Positions 25,170 through 33,879 are shown, counted from the stretch's first letter. The stretch: 64,000 nucleotides of DNA from Burkholderia ubonensis subsp. mesacidophila (GCF_002097715.1 NZ_CP020738.1:1240001-1304000), one strand, 5' to 3'. The notes: generated from the sequence alone by a model not told the origin. Numbers and translations are program-made.

Positions 25170-27848
25170 ATGATCATCCTGATCGGCGGCACGTCGGGCC
25201 GGCCGCCGTTGACTCATCTCCTGAAAGACCGAATCGCCATGATCCGCATTGGACCACTTCAAGTCTTTCTCGATAAACGTGAAATTCGATCGAACGACCA
25301 GCCGGTGCGTATCGGCAGTCGCGCATTCGACATTCTCGAATTGCTGATCCGGGCGAATGGCGCGCTGGTATCGAAAGACGACATCATGCAGCGCGTCTGG
25401 CCGCGCACCGTGGTCGAGGAAAACAACCTGCAGGTGCATATCGCCGCGCTGCGCAAGGCGCTCGCCGACGACCGCGACCTGATCTTGACCGTGCCGGGGC
25501 GCGGCTATCGGCTCGCGGCCGGCCGCCACGACGACGCGCCCGCCCCGCGGGACGAGCCGCCACCGGCGTTGCGGCTCGCCGCCGCGGCGTCCGCGCTCAT
25601 CGGCCGCGAGCGGACGATCACCGAAGTGATTCCCGCGCTCGATGCCGCGCGCATCGTGACGCTGGTCGGCGCGGGCGGCATCGGCAAGACCCGCGTCGCG
25701 GTCGAGGTGGCGATGCAGGTCGCGGCGCGCTTCGCCGACGGCGTCGCGTTCGTGCCGCTGGCGGCGGTGTCGGACCCGCGCTTCGTGCCCGATGCGGTCG
25801 CGGCCGCGCTCGGCATCGCGGAGCCGACCGGTTCGGCCACGCTCGACACCCTCGTCGCGCATCTGGCGGAGCGCCGGATGCTGCTCGTGTTGGACAACTG
25901 CGAGCACGTGATCGATGCCGTCGCGCACGTCGCCGGCGCGCTCGCGGACGCGCACCCGGATCTCCGCATCCTCGCGACCAGCCGCGAGGCGCTGCGCATC
26001 CGTGGCGAGTGGCTGCGTCCGGTGCCGCCGCTGAACGTGCCCGGCGACGACGACTGCGGCGACGCGATCCTGACGACGAGCGCGGTGCAGCTGTTCGTTG
26101 CCCGCGCGCGCGCGGCGGACCAGGGCTTTCCGCTGGATGCGCGCAGCCTGCTGCTGATCGCGGCGATCTGCCGGCGCCTCGACGGCCTGCCGCTTGCGAT
26201 CGAGCTTGCCGCGGCTCGCGCGGCGCTGCTGGGCGTCGAAGTGCTGGCCACCCATCTCGACGACCATTTCCGGCTGCTGACGGGCGGCTTCCGCACCGCG
26301 CTGCCGCGCCACCAGACGCTGCAGGCGATGTACGACTGGAGCTACCGCCTGCTCGGCGAGCCCGAGCGCATGCTGCTGCGCTGGCTCGGCGTGTTCCGCG
26401 ACAGCTTCTCGCTTGAGGCGGTCGAGGACGTCGTCGAAGGGAGGGGGCTGTCGGGGACGGACATCCTCGATGCGATCGCCGGCCTCGTGTCGAAATCGCT
26501 GCTGATCCGCGAGGACGCGCACGGCGCGCCGCGCTACCGGCTGCTTGCGACGACGCGCGCCTACGCGCTGCAGCAGCTCGAAAACAACGGCGAATGCAAG
26601 GCGGCGGCGCTCGCGCATGCGCGCTTTTTCCAGAAGCTGTTCACGCAGGCGCCGGCCGGGCGCTTCGACGCGCGGTCGGCCGCCTGGCTCGACGCCGTGC
26701 GGCACGAGCTCGGCAACCTGCGCGTCGCGCTCGACTGGGCGTTCTCGCCGGCCGGCGACAAGGCGGTCGGCATCGCGCTCGCGGCGGTGGCGGTGCCGTG
26801 CCTGTTCGACCTGTCGCTCGTCGACGAATGCTGCGAGCGCTCGCGCGTCGCGCTCGACGCGACGCGGGACCCGGAGATCGCGCCGGTGTCCGCCGAGCTG
26901 CGGATGCCGCTGCTCGCCGCGTTCGCGGCCGCGCTGGCATATACGTCGGGCCCGACGCAGGCGGTGCAGGCGACGTGGTCGGAGCTGCACGCGCTGGCTG
27001 TTGCGGCGGGGGACGCCGAATACGAGCTGCGCGCGCTGTGGGGCCGATGGAGCGCGAGCCTGCAGGCCGGCGACGCGCGTGACGCGTTGCGATGGGCGCG
27101 CGGCCTGCGTACGCGCGCGCACCTGCTCGACCAGGCGTCGGCGCAGATGCTCGCGTTGCACGCCGAGGCGGCCGCGTTCCACTACGGAGGCGAGCAGGAG
27201 GCCGCGCACCGCCGGCTCCAGCAGATGCTGAACGTGTGCGCGTACGGCGAACGGCGCTGGCATGCGGCCGGCCAGCATCCCGAGCACGGCATCGTCGCAC
27301 TGGCGACGTTCGCCCGCGTGCAATGGGCGCTCGGTGCGCCGGACGAGGCGCTGCGCATCGCGACGCAGGCGTTTGACCTCGCGCGCGCTTACGCGCCCGA
27401 AACCGTGATCGGCAACGTGCTGGCCGAGGGGCTGATCCCCATCGCGCTGCTCACAGGCGCATTCGGCGTCGCCGAGCGCGGCATTGCCGCGCTGCGCGCG
27501 TGCGCGAGCCGCGCGGGGTTCAGGGTCTGGCTTGCCTGCTGCGATTGCTATGACGAATGCCTGAAGTCGGCGACCGGCGCGGGCGCGTCGTGGGCGCCGC
27601 GGTTCCGTGCCGCGCTCGACGCGCTGTCCGACACGGGCTATGGCGCGGTGCGGACGTTCCTGCTTGCGCAGTACGCGCGCTGCCTGGCTGCCGACGGCCG
27701 CGCCGGCGAAGCGAAGGCCGCGCTCGAAGCGGCATTGCAGCGCTGCGACGAAACGGGTGAACGCTGGCTCGTCGCGGAACTCGAGCGGCTCGGCGAGACC
27801 CTCGCCGGGACCGGGCGGCCGGCGGCCGTGCGCTGCCTGCCGACCTGA
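25170..27848 (+). CDS. Large winged-helix transcriptional regulator with ATPase and helical repeat sensor domains
   Basis: 892-residue regulator. An OmpR/PhoB-type winged helix covers about residues 24-118 (MIRIGPLQVFLDKREIRSND is its start, then ALVSKDDIMQRVWPRTVVEE and VPGRGYRLAAG). A STAND/NB-ARC-type ATPase follows, with Walker A GAGGIGKTR and Walker B MLLVLDNCEHV, and a long alpha-helical TPR-like region (about 480-880) probably sensing ligand or protein. AAGGA precedes the ATG at 25170; homology with the protein at 11644 would instead favour the ATG at 25239. This is a likely signal-responsive activator and a candidate for binding the tandem repeats seen in nearby promoters. Confidence 0.88.
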   Translation: MIILIGGTSGRPPLTHLLKDRIAMIRIGPLQVFLDKREIRSNDQPVRIGSRAFDILELLIRANGALVSKDDIMQRVWPRTVVEENNLQVHIAALRKALADDRDLILTVPGRGYRLAAGRHDDAPAPRDEPPPALRLAAAASALIGRERTITEVIPALDAARIVTLVGAGGIGKTRVAVEVAMQVAARFADGVAFVPLAAVSDPRFVPDAVAAALGIAEPTGSATLDTLVAHLAERRMLLVLDNCEHVIDAVAHVAGALADAHPDLRILATSREALRIRGEWLRPVPPLNVPGDDDCGDAILTTSAVQLFVARARAADQGFPLDARSLLLIAAICRRLDGLPLAIELAAARAALLGVEVLATHLDDHFRLLTGGFRTALPRHQTLQAMYDWSYRLLGEPERMLLRWLGVFRDSFSLEAVEDVVEGRGLSGTDILDAIAGLVSKSLLIREDAHGAPRYRLLATTRAYALQQLENNGECKAAALAHARFFQKLFTQAPAGRFDARSAAWLDAVRHELGNLRVALDWAFSPAGDKAVGIALAAVAVPCLFDLSLVDECCERSRVALDATRDPEIAPVSAELRMPLLAAFAAALAYTSGPTQAVQATWSELHALAVAAGDAEYELRALWGRWSASLQAGDARDALRWARGLRTRAHLLDQASAQMLALHAEAAAFHYGGEQEAAHRRLQQMLNVCAYGERRWHAAGQHPEHGIVALATFARVQWALGAPDEALRIATQAFDLARAYAPETVIGNVLAEGLIPIALLTGAFGVAERGIAALRACASRAGFRVWLACCDCYDECLKSATGAGASWAPRFRAALDALSDTGYGAVRTFLLAQYARCLAADGRAGEAKAALEAALQRCDETGERWLVAELERLGETLAGTGRPAAVRCLPT

Positions 27849-27860
27849 CGCGCGGTTTCG

Positions 27861-28769
27861 TCAAAGGCTTGCGGTGAACCGCTCGATCAGGTCCGGGCGG
27901 TCGAACTGCTCGATCCACCAGCTGAGCGCGCGGCCGATCTCGTCGTCGCGCCACGCGAGGAAGCACTGCGTGACGTCGCGCATGCCGTTGACCTGGCGGG
28001 GGACCAGCCTGCCATCCGCGATCGCGCGCTCGGCGACGCACTCGGGGAGCGCGCCGACGCCGAGGCCCTCGCATTGTGCGGCGACCTTGGCGGCGAGGCT
28101 CGACACCGCGAGCACCTGCTGGCCGGGCTCGACGTCGATCGACCACGGCGTCAGCTCGCGCGACGTGTCGCTGATGACGATGCGCCGGTGCCGCGCGACG
28201 TCCGCCATCGTCAGCGGTTCCGGCTCGGCCGCGAGCGGATGGTGCGGCGCGATGGCGAACACGTGCCGCATCTCGCCGATCGGACGCGTGATGATGTTCG
28301 CGAGCGGCGGCGGCTCGCCCGGCGCACCGACGATCAGATCGGCGCGCCGGGTGATCAACGCATCCCAGGAGCCGCCGAGCACTTCGGTCGACAGGCGCAG
28401 GCGCGTGTCCATGCACAGCTTGTCGAACGCGTGCACGTAGGGCCACAGCGCCGCGAACGGCATGATCTCGTCGATGCAGATGCGCAGCTCGGCTTCCCAT
28501 CCCGACTGGATCCGCCGCGCCTTCATCTCGAGCTGGCCGGCGGCGAACAGCAGCCGCCGGCCTTCGTCGACGACCACCCTGCCGGCTTGCGTGAGCTTCG
28601 CGCGGCGGCCGCTGCGATCGAACAGCACGACGCCAAGATCGCTTTCGAGCTTCTGGACGAGATAGGTGAGCGCCGACGGGACGCGGTGCAGCAACTCGGC
28701 CGCTTCGGAGAACGTGCCGGTCCGGTCGATTGCATCCAGGGCCTCGAGCGCTTCGAAGGAAAGCTTCAT
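27861..28769 (-). CDS. LysR-family transcriptional regulator
   Basis: 302-residue LysR protein with the HTH at residues 1-60 (MKLSFEALEALDAIDRTGTF, SEAAELLHRVPSALTYLVQKLESDLG) and a ligand domain at 90-295. The HTH style (SALTYLVQKLE) resembles the YhaJ/DhaR-like LysR subgroup. It converges on the large ATPase regulator with 12 bases between stops. No obvious target is divergent from it; the small gene at 28871 lies upstream on the same strand. The start at ATG 28769 is directly followed by the HTH. Confidence 0.92.
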   Translation of the reverse strand: MKLSFEALEALDAIDRTGTFSEAAELLHRVPSALTYLVQKLESDLGVVLFDRSGRRAKLTQAGRVVVDEGRRLLFAAGQLEMKARRIQSGWEAELRICIDEIMPFAALWPYVHAFDKLCMDTRLRLSTEVLGGSWDALITRRADLIVGAPGEPPPLANIITRPIGEMRHVFAIAPHHPLAAEPEPLTMADVARHRRIVISDTSRELTPWSIDVEPGQQVLAVSSLAAKVAAQCEGLGVGALPECVAERAIADGRLVPRQVNGMRDVTQCFLAWRDDEIGRALSWWIEQFDRPDLIERFTASL

Positions 28770-28870
28770 CAGGGGTTTCTCATGGAAAAGATGATGCGCG
28801 CCCGGCCGACGGGCGCGTCAGGCGCTCATGCTAGCGTCCGTTGCGGCCTGGTACACGTGATTTGGAAAAT

Positions 28871-29086
28871 TTAAGGCATTGAGACGGCTACCGCCTGACC
28901 GGAGACGGTCGAGCGCCATACGATTGCATAGATGCCGTCGGCGACGGGTTGCCACGTGTACGCCGCTTCCGCCGGCGCGGGCACGCGGATGCCTGCGAGG
29001 GCATGGGACGTCATGGCCTTGACGCGTGCGCGGCGAACCTTGCGGGCCTCGCGCCGGCACGGCCGATGGTCGATGGGGGCGTTCAT
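28871..29086 (-). CDS. Small protein of unknown function
   Basis: 71-residue basic protein, not recognised. The first half is Arg-rich (DHRPCRREARKVRRARVKAM) and the second half has a short beta-like block AAYTWQPVADGIYAIVWRSTVSGQAVAV. AGGAAA sits before the ATG at 29086, and coding bias is like the neighbours. There is no signal peptide or membrane segment. It lies about 100 bases upstream of the LysR gene on the same strand. A longer in-frame start at 29191 adds only low-complexity sequence. Confidence 0.5.
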   Translation of the reverse strand: MNAPIDHRPCRREARKVRRARVKAMTSHALAGIRVPAPAEAAYTWQPVADGIYAIVWRSTVSGQAVAVSMP

Positions 29087-29288
29087 GATGACGGTTTCCT
29101 GCGAAGACGCTTCGTTGGGCAGGGCCGAACGCGTCAGCGGTGCGTTCGGGGGGGCGCGGCGCGTGGGGCGGGGCCACCGGGGCGAGCGCAATGGAATCCA
29201 GTGTGCCCGCTTTGCACGCGAGTGAACACGCCGCCGAAAGCGAAATCGTTTTGACTTGGAATCAAGAATCAGGATTGCCCGACATGCG

Positions 29289-29756
29289 CTAGCCGCCGGA
29301 CGCCGTATAAGGCGTGCCGTCCTTGTGCAGGAACCGGCCGTCGCTGCTCGGGCTCATCATGTCGACGTCGGCGCAGGTGGTGACGTCGTCGGGTGAGCGC
29401 GACCCGACTTCGAGATAGACGGCCACCTCGCCCGACCTGTTGATCATGTGGTGGCCGTTGCCGGTGTTTTTCGGAAACGCGGCACAGTCGCCGGCGCGCA
29501 GCACCGTCTCGCCGCCGTCCTCGATCAGCGTCAGCTCGCCTGCGAGCACGTACACGAATTCGTCTTCGGCGGTATGCCAATGACGCTGGCTCGACCAGTT
29601 GCCGGGCGGCAGGCGCATCAGGTTCACGCCGAAGTCGGCGAGCCCGCCGGCATCGCCGAGCCGCTGGCGGATGCGCTCGGCGCAGGAGGCGTCGAACGGC
29701 GGCGGATAGCCGGAGCCTTTGCGTTCCGGTACGTTGGCGAGATCGATCTTCGGCAT
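29289..29756 (-). CDS. Cupin-domain protein
   Basis: 155-residue single-domain cupin. Motif 1 is SQRHWHTAEDEFVYVLAGELTL, with the metal-binding His, His and Glu, and motif 2 is the PKNTGNGHHMINRSGEV region with the last His. Cupins of this kind are metal enzymes or sugar/small-molecule isomerases; no reaction can be assigned. GAGGAG precedes the ATG at 29756. It stands alone, with an intergenic region on each side. Confidence 0.85.
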   Translation of the reverse strand: MPKIDLANVPERKGSGYPPPFDASCAERIRQRLGDAGGLADFGVNLMRLPPGNWSSQRHWHTAEDEFVYVLAGELTLIEDGGETVLRAGDCAAFPKNTGNGHHMINRSGEVAVYLEVGSRSPDDVTTCADVDMMSPSSDGRFLHKDGTPYTASGG

Positions 29757-30027
29757 GGGCGGCTCCTCGATGTCACGCAGGCAACGCGCATTGCGTCGAT
29801 TGTAGGCGCTTTCCGGCCCGCGCCCCCACGCGCCACGACCTTGCGCCCATGACCTCGGGCGTGACTTTCGATCCATAGGCGCGACGGCCGCCGCTCAACA
29901 CAATGGGACATCGCCGAATCGATCGGCGGACAGGGCCGACGATCGCGTAGGCCAGCCCTGCGATTCTGCTTTCGCACTGCTACGCGAGTTGCATCACCCA
30001 TCAAGCCTCTTTCAGGAGGGAATCACC

Positions 30028-30210
30028 ATGCCGAACGCAGCCCCGAAGTTGCCGCCCGTCGCGCAAGCGTCGCAACAATTCAGCCTCAACGCGCCGAGGA
30101 ACACGACGCCTTTGAATTCGCCCTGGCCGAAACCGCAGGGCGTCAAGAGCGCGTGGCCGCTCAAGGTCGCCGAAGGGAAGTTCTCCGCCGACATGTTCAA
30201 GACCCAGTAA
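30028..30210 (+). CDS. 60-residue peptide, first gene of an unrecognised cassette
   Basis: Small proline/serine/lysine-rich peptide (PNAAPKLPPVAQASQQFSLN, then TTPLNSPWPKPQGVKSAWPLKVAEGKFSADMFKTQ), not recognised. A near-perfect AGGAGG precedes the ATG at 30028 with good spacing, arguing for real and strong translation. It has no cysteines, signal peptide or membrane segment, and is predicted to be largely disordered. The stop is 29 bases before the next gene. A leader or precursor peptide, a chaperone or an immunity partner are all possible; none is shown by sequence. Confidence 0.65.
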   Translation: MPNAAPKLPPVAQASQQFSLNAPRNTTPLNSPWPKPQGVKSAWPLKVAEGKFSADMFKTQ

Positions 30211-30239
30211 GCGAACCCTGGCGATATCGAGGAACCGAC

Positions 30240-30923
30240 ATGCCACTCACACTGAATCAACTCAACGCGTTGCGCAATGCGTGCGCGAACAATCCCGGCG
30301 GCGCCATTGCCAGTTTCGATCTGGCGACGCTGCCCGGCTGGCCCATTCCAGCCAACCAATGCGCTTGCTGGCGTTGGGCGAGCTCCGGTTTCGGGGTGCC
30401 GGTCAATGACGATCCGGGGCAGATGTTCACCTCGATCGCGACCGGCGCCGCGCTCAACGCGGGCTCGGCGTGGGCGAACCATGCGCCGGCAGTCGCCTTC
30501 GCCGCCGCGCGGCACGCCGAGTATGTTCAATATGATGCGCACGGCTATGCGATCGTTGGCGCGCCACCCTGGGGCAACTGGTTTACCACCGTCGTGGACG
30601 TCGTGGCCAGATCCGCCTGCCAGCTCGGCAACATGACTCCCGGCGCAGGTGCGCAAGCCAATGGCGAGCGCTACTACGTCTGCGTGCACTACGACCCCGT
30701 GTCCAACGGCGTGAACAATGCGCCCAACTACACGCACTGGTGGCTGGCGATCCACCTGGGCCAGCTCCACGGCCAGGATCAATACTGCTGTATCGAAATG
30801 TTCCCCGGCTCGACGCATCTGACCTTCCGCATCAACAACGCCTATGCGTTGAACGACAACGTTCATGTCGAGGTCACCGACCTGTCGGCCAATCATCTGG
30901 CGGTGCTCGCCGCGGTCATCTGA
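30240..30923 (+). CDS. 227-residue protein of unknown function, second gene of the cassette
   Basis: Not recognised. No signal peptide. The N-terminal region contains NQCACWRWASSGFGV (residues about 39-53), which recalls the QCxxCW nucleophile segment of papain-like folds, and the later THWWLAIHLG block (about 161-170) could supply a histidine; this is a weak resemblance only. The middle is aromatic-rich (GAPPWGNWFTTVVDVVA, RYYVCVHYDP). GAGGAA precedes the ATG at 30240. The spacing with the upstream peptide and the downstream secreted protein suggests one transcript. Codon use is less G/C-extreme than in neighbouring genes. Confidence 0.7.
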   Translation: MPLTLNQLNALRNACANNPGGAIASFDLATLPGWPIPANQCACWRWASSGFGVPVNDDPGQMFTSIATGAALNAGSAWANHAPAVAFAAARHAEYVQYDAHGYAIVGAPPWGNWFTTVVDVVARSACQLGNMTPGAGAQANGERYYVCVHYDPVSNGVNNAPNYTHWWLAIHLGQLHGQDQYCCIEMFPGSTHLTFRINNAYALNDNVHVEVTDLSANHLAVLAAVI

Positions 30924-30990
30924 CAGGGATGGGGGATCGAAGCCATTTCAATACCGGTCCGAGCGGGCCGGTCAATCAGGAGGACAAATC

Positions 30991-31338
30991 ATGTTGCAGC
31001 GTTCCATTCCGAAGGGTCTGTGTTTGATGCTGTCGTTGTTCGCGCTGACGGGGTACGCACAAGCCGAAGGGTGCAAATTTTCACCCGGCTACAGGGACGA
31101 AGGCGGGCTGAGCGGTTGGCCAGCCAGGTTGCGGAATTCGAGCGACGCAGCATTGCGTGACGCATTCCAAAAAGGGACGTGCATCCTGATCGCGGGCGAG
31201 CACGCTGGCGGATTCGTACCCGCAGGTGCGCCCAACAGCAGCCATATCACGGTGACACGAGGAGGGTGGACTTGCCATGTATTCAAGAAGCGCTCCGACC
31301 TTCCGCAAGGCGCCCGCAATCCGACGACCTGCTTCTGA
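30991..31338 (+). CDS. Small secreted cysteine-containing protein, third gene of the cassette
   Basis: 115-residue protein with a clear signal peptide (GLCLMLSLFALTGYAQA, cleavage about residue 25). The mature part has four cysteines (EGCKF, GTCIL, WTCHV and TTCF at the very end), fitting two disulfides, and a SSHITVTRGGWTCHVFKKR beta-like block. Not recognised as any family. CAGGAGG precedes the ATG at 30991. It lies 67 bases after the 227-residue gene and is followed by a hairpin. A periplasmic or extracellular effector, inhibitor or binding protein is possible. Confidence 0.7.
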   Translation: MLQRSIPKGLCLMLSLFALTGYAQAEGCKFSPGYRDEGGLSGWPARLRNSSDAALRDAFQKGTCILIAGEHAGGFVPAGAPNSSHITVTRGGWTCHVFKKRSDLPQGARNPTTCF

Positions 31339-31410
31339 CGACGCCTGTTCCCGGGAGCGCTTGACGGAATGAGGGTGAAAGTTCGCTTGACCGTGCGATG
31401 AACGTTGCCT

Positions 31411-31450
31411 CGGATAAGGCGCGCGGGGTGAATGCCGCAAGCCTTATCCG
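31411..31450 (+). terminator. Possible hairpin terminator after the three-gene cassette
   Basis: CGGATAAGGC (31411-31420) and GCCTTATCCG (31441-31450) are a perfect 10-base inverted repeat; inside the loop GCGG and CCGC can pair further. No T-run follows, so it may be a weak terminator or an mRNA-stabilising end. Confidence 0.45.
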
Positions 31451-31469
31451 GGTGATGGCGCGCCCGCGT

Positions 31470-31845
31470 TGCCCCCGGCCAGCGCGGCGAGATCGACGAC
31501 ACGTGGACGTTCTCGCCCTGAGCGAGCAGCGCGAAGCGGGCGAGCGAATGGGTGTTCTCGCCGCACACGAGCGCGGCGAGCTTGCCGATGCGGGTATCGA
31601 CGACGCGCAGGCCGCTGCCGTCGCCGTTCGCCCGGGTCATTTTTTCCCAGTAGGTCGGCACGAGCTTCCGGTGACGGTTCAGCAGCCGGCCGTCGTCGCC
31701 GATCAGCAGGTTCGTGCCCCAGATGCAGGCCATGCTGCGCCGCCTCGGCGATCAGCGCGCAGGCCTTGTCGATGGTGCGGGGCGTGTCGAAGTAGCAGGG
31801 CGCCGCGCGGCACGCGGCGGCGCGAAAGGTCGGGAAAGTCTTCAT
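31470..31845 (-). pseudogene. Truncated nitrilase/amidase remnant
   Basis: Two pieces of a nitrilase are visible in different frames. The first reads MKTFPTFRAAACRAAPCYFDTPRTIDKACALIAEAA from ATG 31845. After a frame change near 31735 it resumes as ACIWGTNLLIGDDGRLLNRHRKLVPTYWEKM, then AALVCGENTHSLARFALLAQGENVHVSSISPRWP, and stops matching near 31480. The catalytic Lys (RKLVPT) and Cys (VCGENT) survive, but the segment with the catalytic Glu is deleted and the C-terminal third is missing. It is therefore inactive. It lies between the cassette and the alcohol dehydrogenase gene. Confidence 0.78.
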
Positions 31846-32096
31846 GGGGCGCGAGCGGTGATGGGGTGCGCCGATGATGGGAACGTGCACGGGACGCGTC
31901 GATGGACAGAGGTCGGGAGATTCGCTGGAACAGCGGGCGGCGCCGCGCGGCCGACGGGCTTGACGCCCACCGGGAAACGCCGCATCTTCGACGGATCGGC
32001 TCGAGCAGGATCATTCCGTCGCCCGATCGCCGCGACGCGAGCCGCCACCTGGCGCGACGCCACAGCCGGTGCGACAACCCATCAAGGAGACACCCG

Positions 32097-33254
32097 ATGA
32101 ACCCATTTCAATTCCGCACCGTGCCGTCGCTGATCGTGGAGTTCGGCGCGGCCCGCCGGATGGGCGCGTTGCTGCGCGAGCGCTTTCCCGCGCTTGTGCG
32201 GCTGTGCGTCGTCACCGATGCGTTCCTGCATCGCAGCGGCGTGCTCGCGCCGGCGCTCGAGAGCCTCGCCGCGCACGGCTGGCAGGTGACCGTGATCGAC
32301 GACGTGGTCGCCGATCCGCCCGAGCACGTGGTGCTGGAGGCGACCGGGCGAGCGGTCGCGGCGGACGCCGAGATCGTGCTGGGCCTCGGCGGCGGCTCGT
32401 CGATGGACGTCGCGAAGCTGATCGCGGCGCTCGTGCCCGGGCAGCAGCCGCTCGCGCAGATGTACGGCGTCGACAAGGTCACGAGCGCGCGGCTGCCGCT
32501 CGTGCAGATGCCGACGACGGCCGGCACCGGCTCCGAAGTGACGGCGGTGTCGATCGTGACGGTCGGCGAAGCGCGCAAGATGGGCGTCGTGTCGCCGCAC
32601 CTGCTGGCCGATGTCGCGATCCTCGACGCCGAGCTGACGCTCGGCCTGCCGCGCGCGGCCACCGCGGCGACCGGCATCGACGCGATGGTCCACGCGATCG
32701 AGGCCTATACGTCCGCGCGCCTGAAGAATCCGATCTCCGACATGCTGGCGGAAAAGGCGCTGACGCTGCTCTCGCGCAACCTGCTGGCGGCCTGCGACGA
32801 CGGTCGTGACCGCCACGCGCGCGAAGCGATGCTGGTGGGCGCGATGTTCGCCGGCCAGGCGTTCGCGAACGCGCCTGTGGCGGCTGTGCACGCGCTGGCG
32901 TATCCGGTCGGCGGGATCTTCCATGTGCCGCACGGCCTGTCGAACGCGCTCGTGCTGCCGCACGTGCTGCGCTTCAACGCACCGGCCGCCGCGCCGCTGT
33001 ATGCGGAACTCGCGGCGATCGTCGCGCCGGCCGCTGCCGGCAGCGACGAAGCGAAAACCCGCGCGCTGATCGACGAGATAGACCGGCTGATCGCCGCGAC
33101 CGGCATCCCGCGCACGCTGCGCGAGGTCGGCGTGACGGAGGGCGACCTGCCGCGGATGGCGGCCGACGCGATGCTGCAGACCCGCCTGCTCGTGAACAAT
33201 CCGCGCGAGGTGACGGAAGCGGATGCGCTGGCGCTCTACCGGCAGGCGTGGTGA
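32097..33254 (+). CDS. Iron-containing alcohol dehydrogenase
   Basis: 385-residue group III (iron-activated) alcohol dehydrogenase, the usual family length. Visible are the NAD-binding GGGSSMDVAKLIA, TTAGTGSEVT, and the metal ligands in GIDAMVHAIEAY (Asp and His) and HALAYPVGGIFHVPHGLSNA (two His). It interconverts an alcohol and an aldehyde or ketone with NAD(P)H in the cytoplasm; the exact substrate is unknown. AAGGAGA precedes the ATG at 32097. It follows the nitrilase remnant and has no operon partner; the next gene is convergent, 21 bases away. Confidence 0.93.
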   Translation: MNPFQFRTVPSLIVEFGAARRMGALLRERFPALVRLCVVTDAFLHRSGVLAPALESLAAHGWQVTVIDDVVADPPEHVVLEATGRAVAADAEIVLGLGGGSSMDVAKLIAALVPGQQPLAQMYGVDKVTSARLPLVQMPTTAGTGSEVTAVSIVTVGEARKMGVVSPHLLADVAILDAELTLGLPRAATAATGIDAMVHAIEAYTSARLKNPISDMLAEKALTLLSRNLLAACDDGRDRHAREAMLVGAMFAGQAFANAPVAAVHALAYPVGGIFHVPHGLSNALVLPHVLRFNAPAAAPLYAELAAIVAPAAAGSDEAKTRALIDEIDRLIAATGIPRTLREVGVTEGDLPRMAADAMLQTRLLVNNPREVTEADALALYRQAW

Positions 33255-33275
33255 CGCGGGCCGGCGCGGGCGGCG

Positions 33276-33827
33276 CTACTTGCCCGCCGCGCTGCCGTCC
33301 TGCAGGTCGCTGTCCTTGCAGGTCGGCTCGAATTCGCCGTCGAAATACTCGTACAGGTGCACCAGCAGCTTGCGGTTGCCGACCTTTCTGCCGAGGTAGT
33401 GCGTGCCTTCCATCGACGTGCAGGTCGAAAACACGAGCCGCAGGTTGTCGTCGAGCACCGCTTCCGGATGCGCGCCGTCGCGCACGAAGCGCGCGGGCCC
33501 GACGACGCCGAAGCCCGACGTGTCCGCCGGCAGCGAGCGCGGCATCGTCAGCGCGTAGGCGGCGACGGTGCGATCGTGCAGGTTGTCGAGGATCTGCCGC
33601 GACGGCTTTTTGGCCGGGCCCGTGACGGTCGCGCAGCAGAGCGCGACGCCCTTGCCGTCGTCGGGCAGGATCTGCAGCGATGTGCCGGCCGCGAGATGCG
33701 GGTTCGGCGAGTAGTAGACGCCGTCGGTCACGACGCCGACCTGCTGGGCGTGCGAGACGATGGAGCAGGCGAGCGCCGGCGCGATCAGGAGGGTGCGAAG
33801 AGAGAGGATGGGCATGATGGCCGCCAT
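33276..33827 (-). CDS. Exported protein of unknown function
   Basis: 183-residue protein with a signal peptide (LSLRTLLIAPALACSIVSHAQ, cleavage about residue 27). The mature part is beta-rich and has cysteines in LCCATV, STCTSM and PTCKD. Not recognised. The start is either ATG 33827 or ATG 33815 (MPILSLRT); neither has a strong ribosome-binding site, and the shorter form leaves a better-shaped signal peptide. It is convergent with the alcohol dehydrogenase gene and 52 bases beyond the stop of the sulfonate-binding protein gene upstream. Confidence 0.7.
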   Translation of the reverse strand: MAAIMPILSLRTLLIAPALACSIVSHAQQVGVVTDGVYYSPNPHLAAGTSLQILPDDGKGVALCCATVTGPAKKPSRQILDNLHDRTVAAYALTMPRSLPADTSGFGVVGPARFVRDGAHPEAVLDDNLRLVFSTCTSMEGTHYLGRKVGNRKLLVHLYEYFDGEFEPTCKDSDLQDGSAAGK

Positions 33828-33879
33828 GGTACACGGCGCGGCGATTCACCGACCGTGTCGCCCGTCCGCCGCGCCGCGC

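Noticed and set aside
25065..27323. A 752-residue minus-strand open frame
   Set aside because: It is antisense to the large ATPase regulator and has the low-complexity Arg/Glu pattern typical of GC-rich shadow frames.
28770..28870. A further member of the repeat-promoter set upstream of the LysR gene at 28769
   Set aside because: CTCA and TTAA units occur, but the spacing is 9 bases and the nearest -10-like hexamer is too far away to match the other sites.
30028..30210. Classical RiPP precursor with known modification enzymes
   Set aside because: No radical-SAM, YcaO, LanB/LanC or ATP-grasp gene is adjacent, and the peptide has no cysteine or double-glycine cleavage site; kept only as an unknown peptide.
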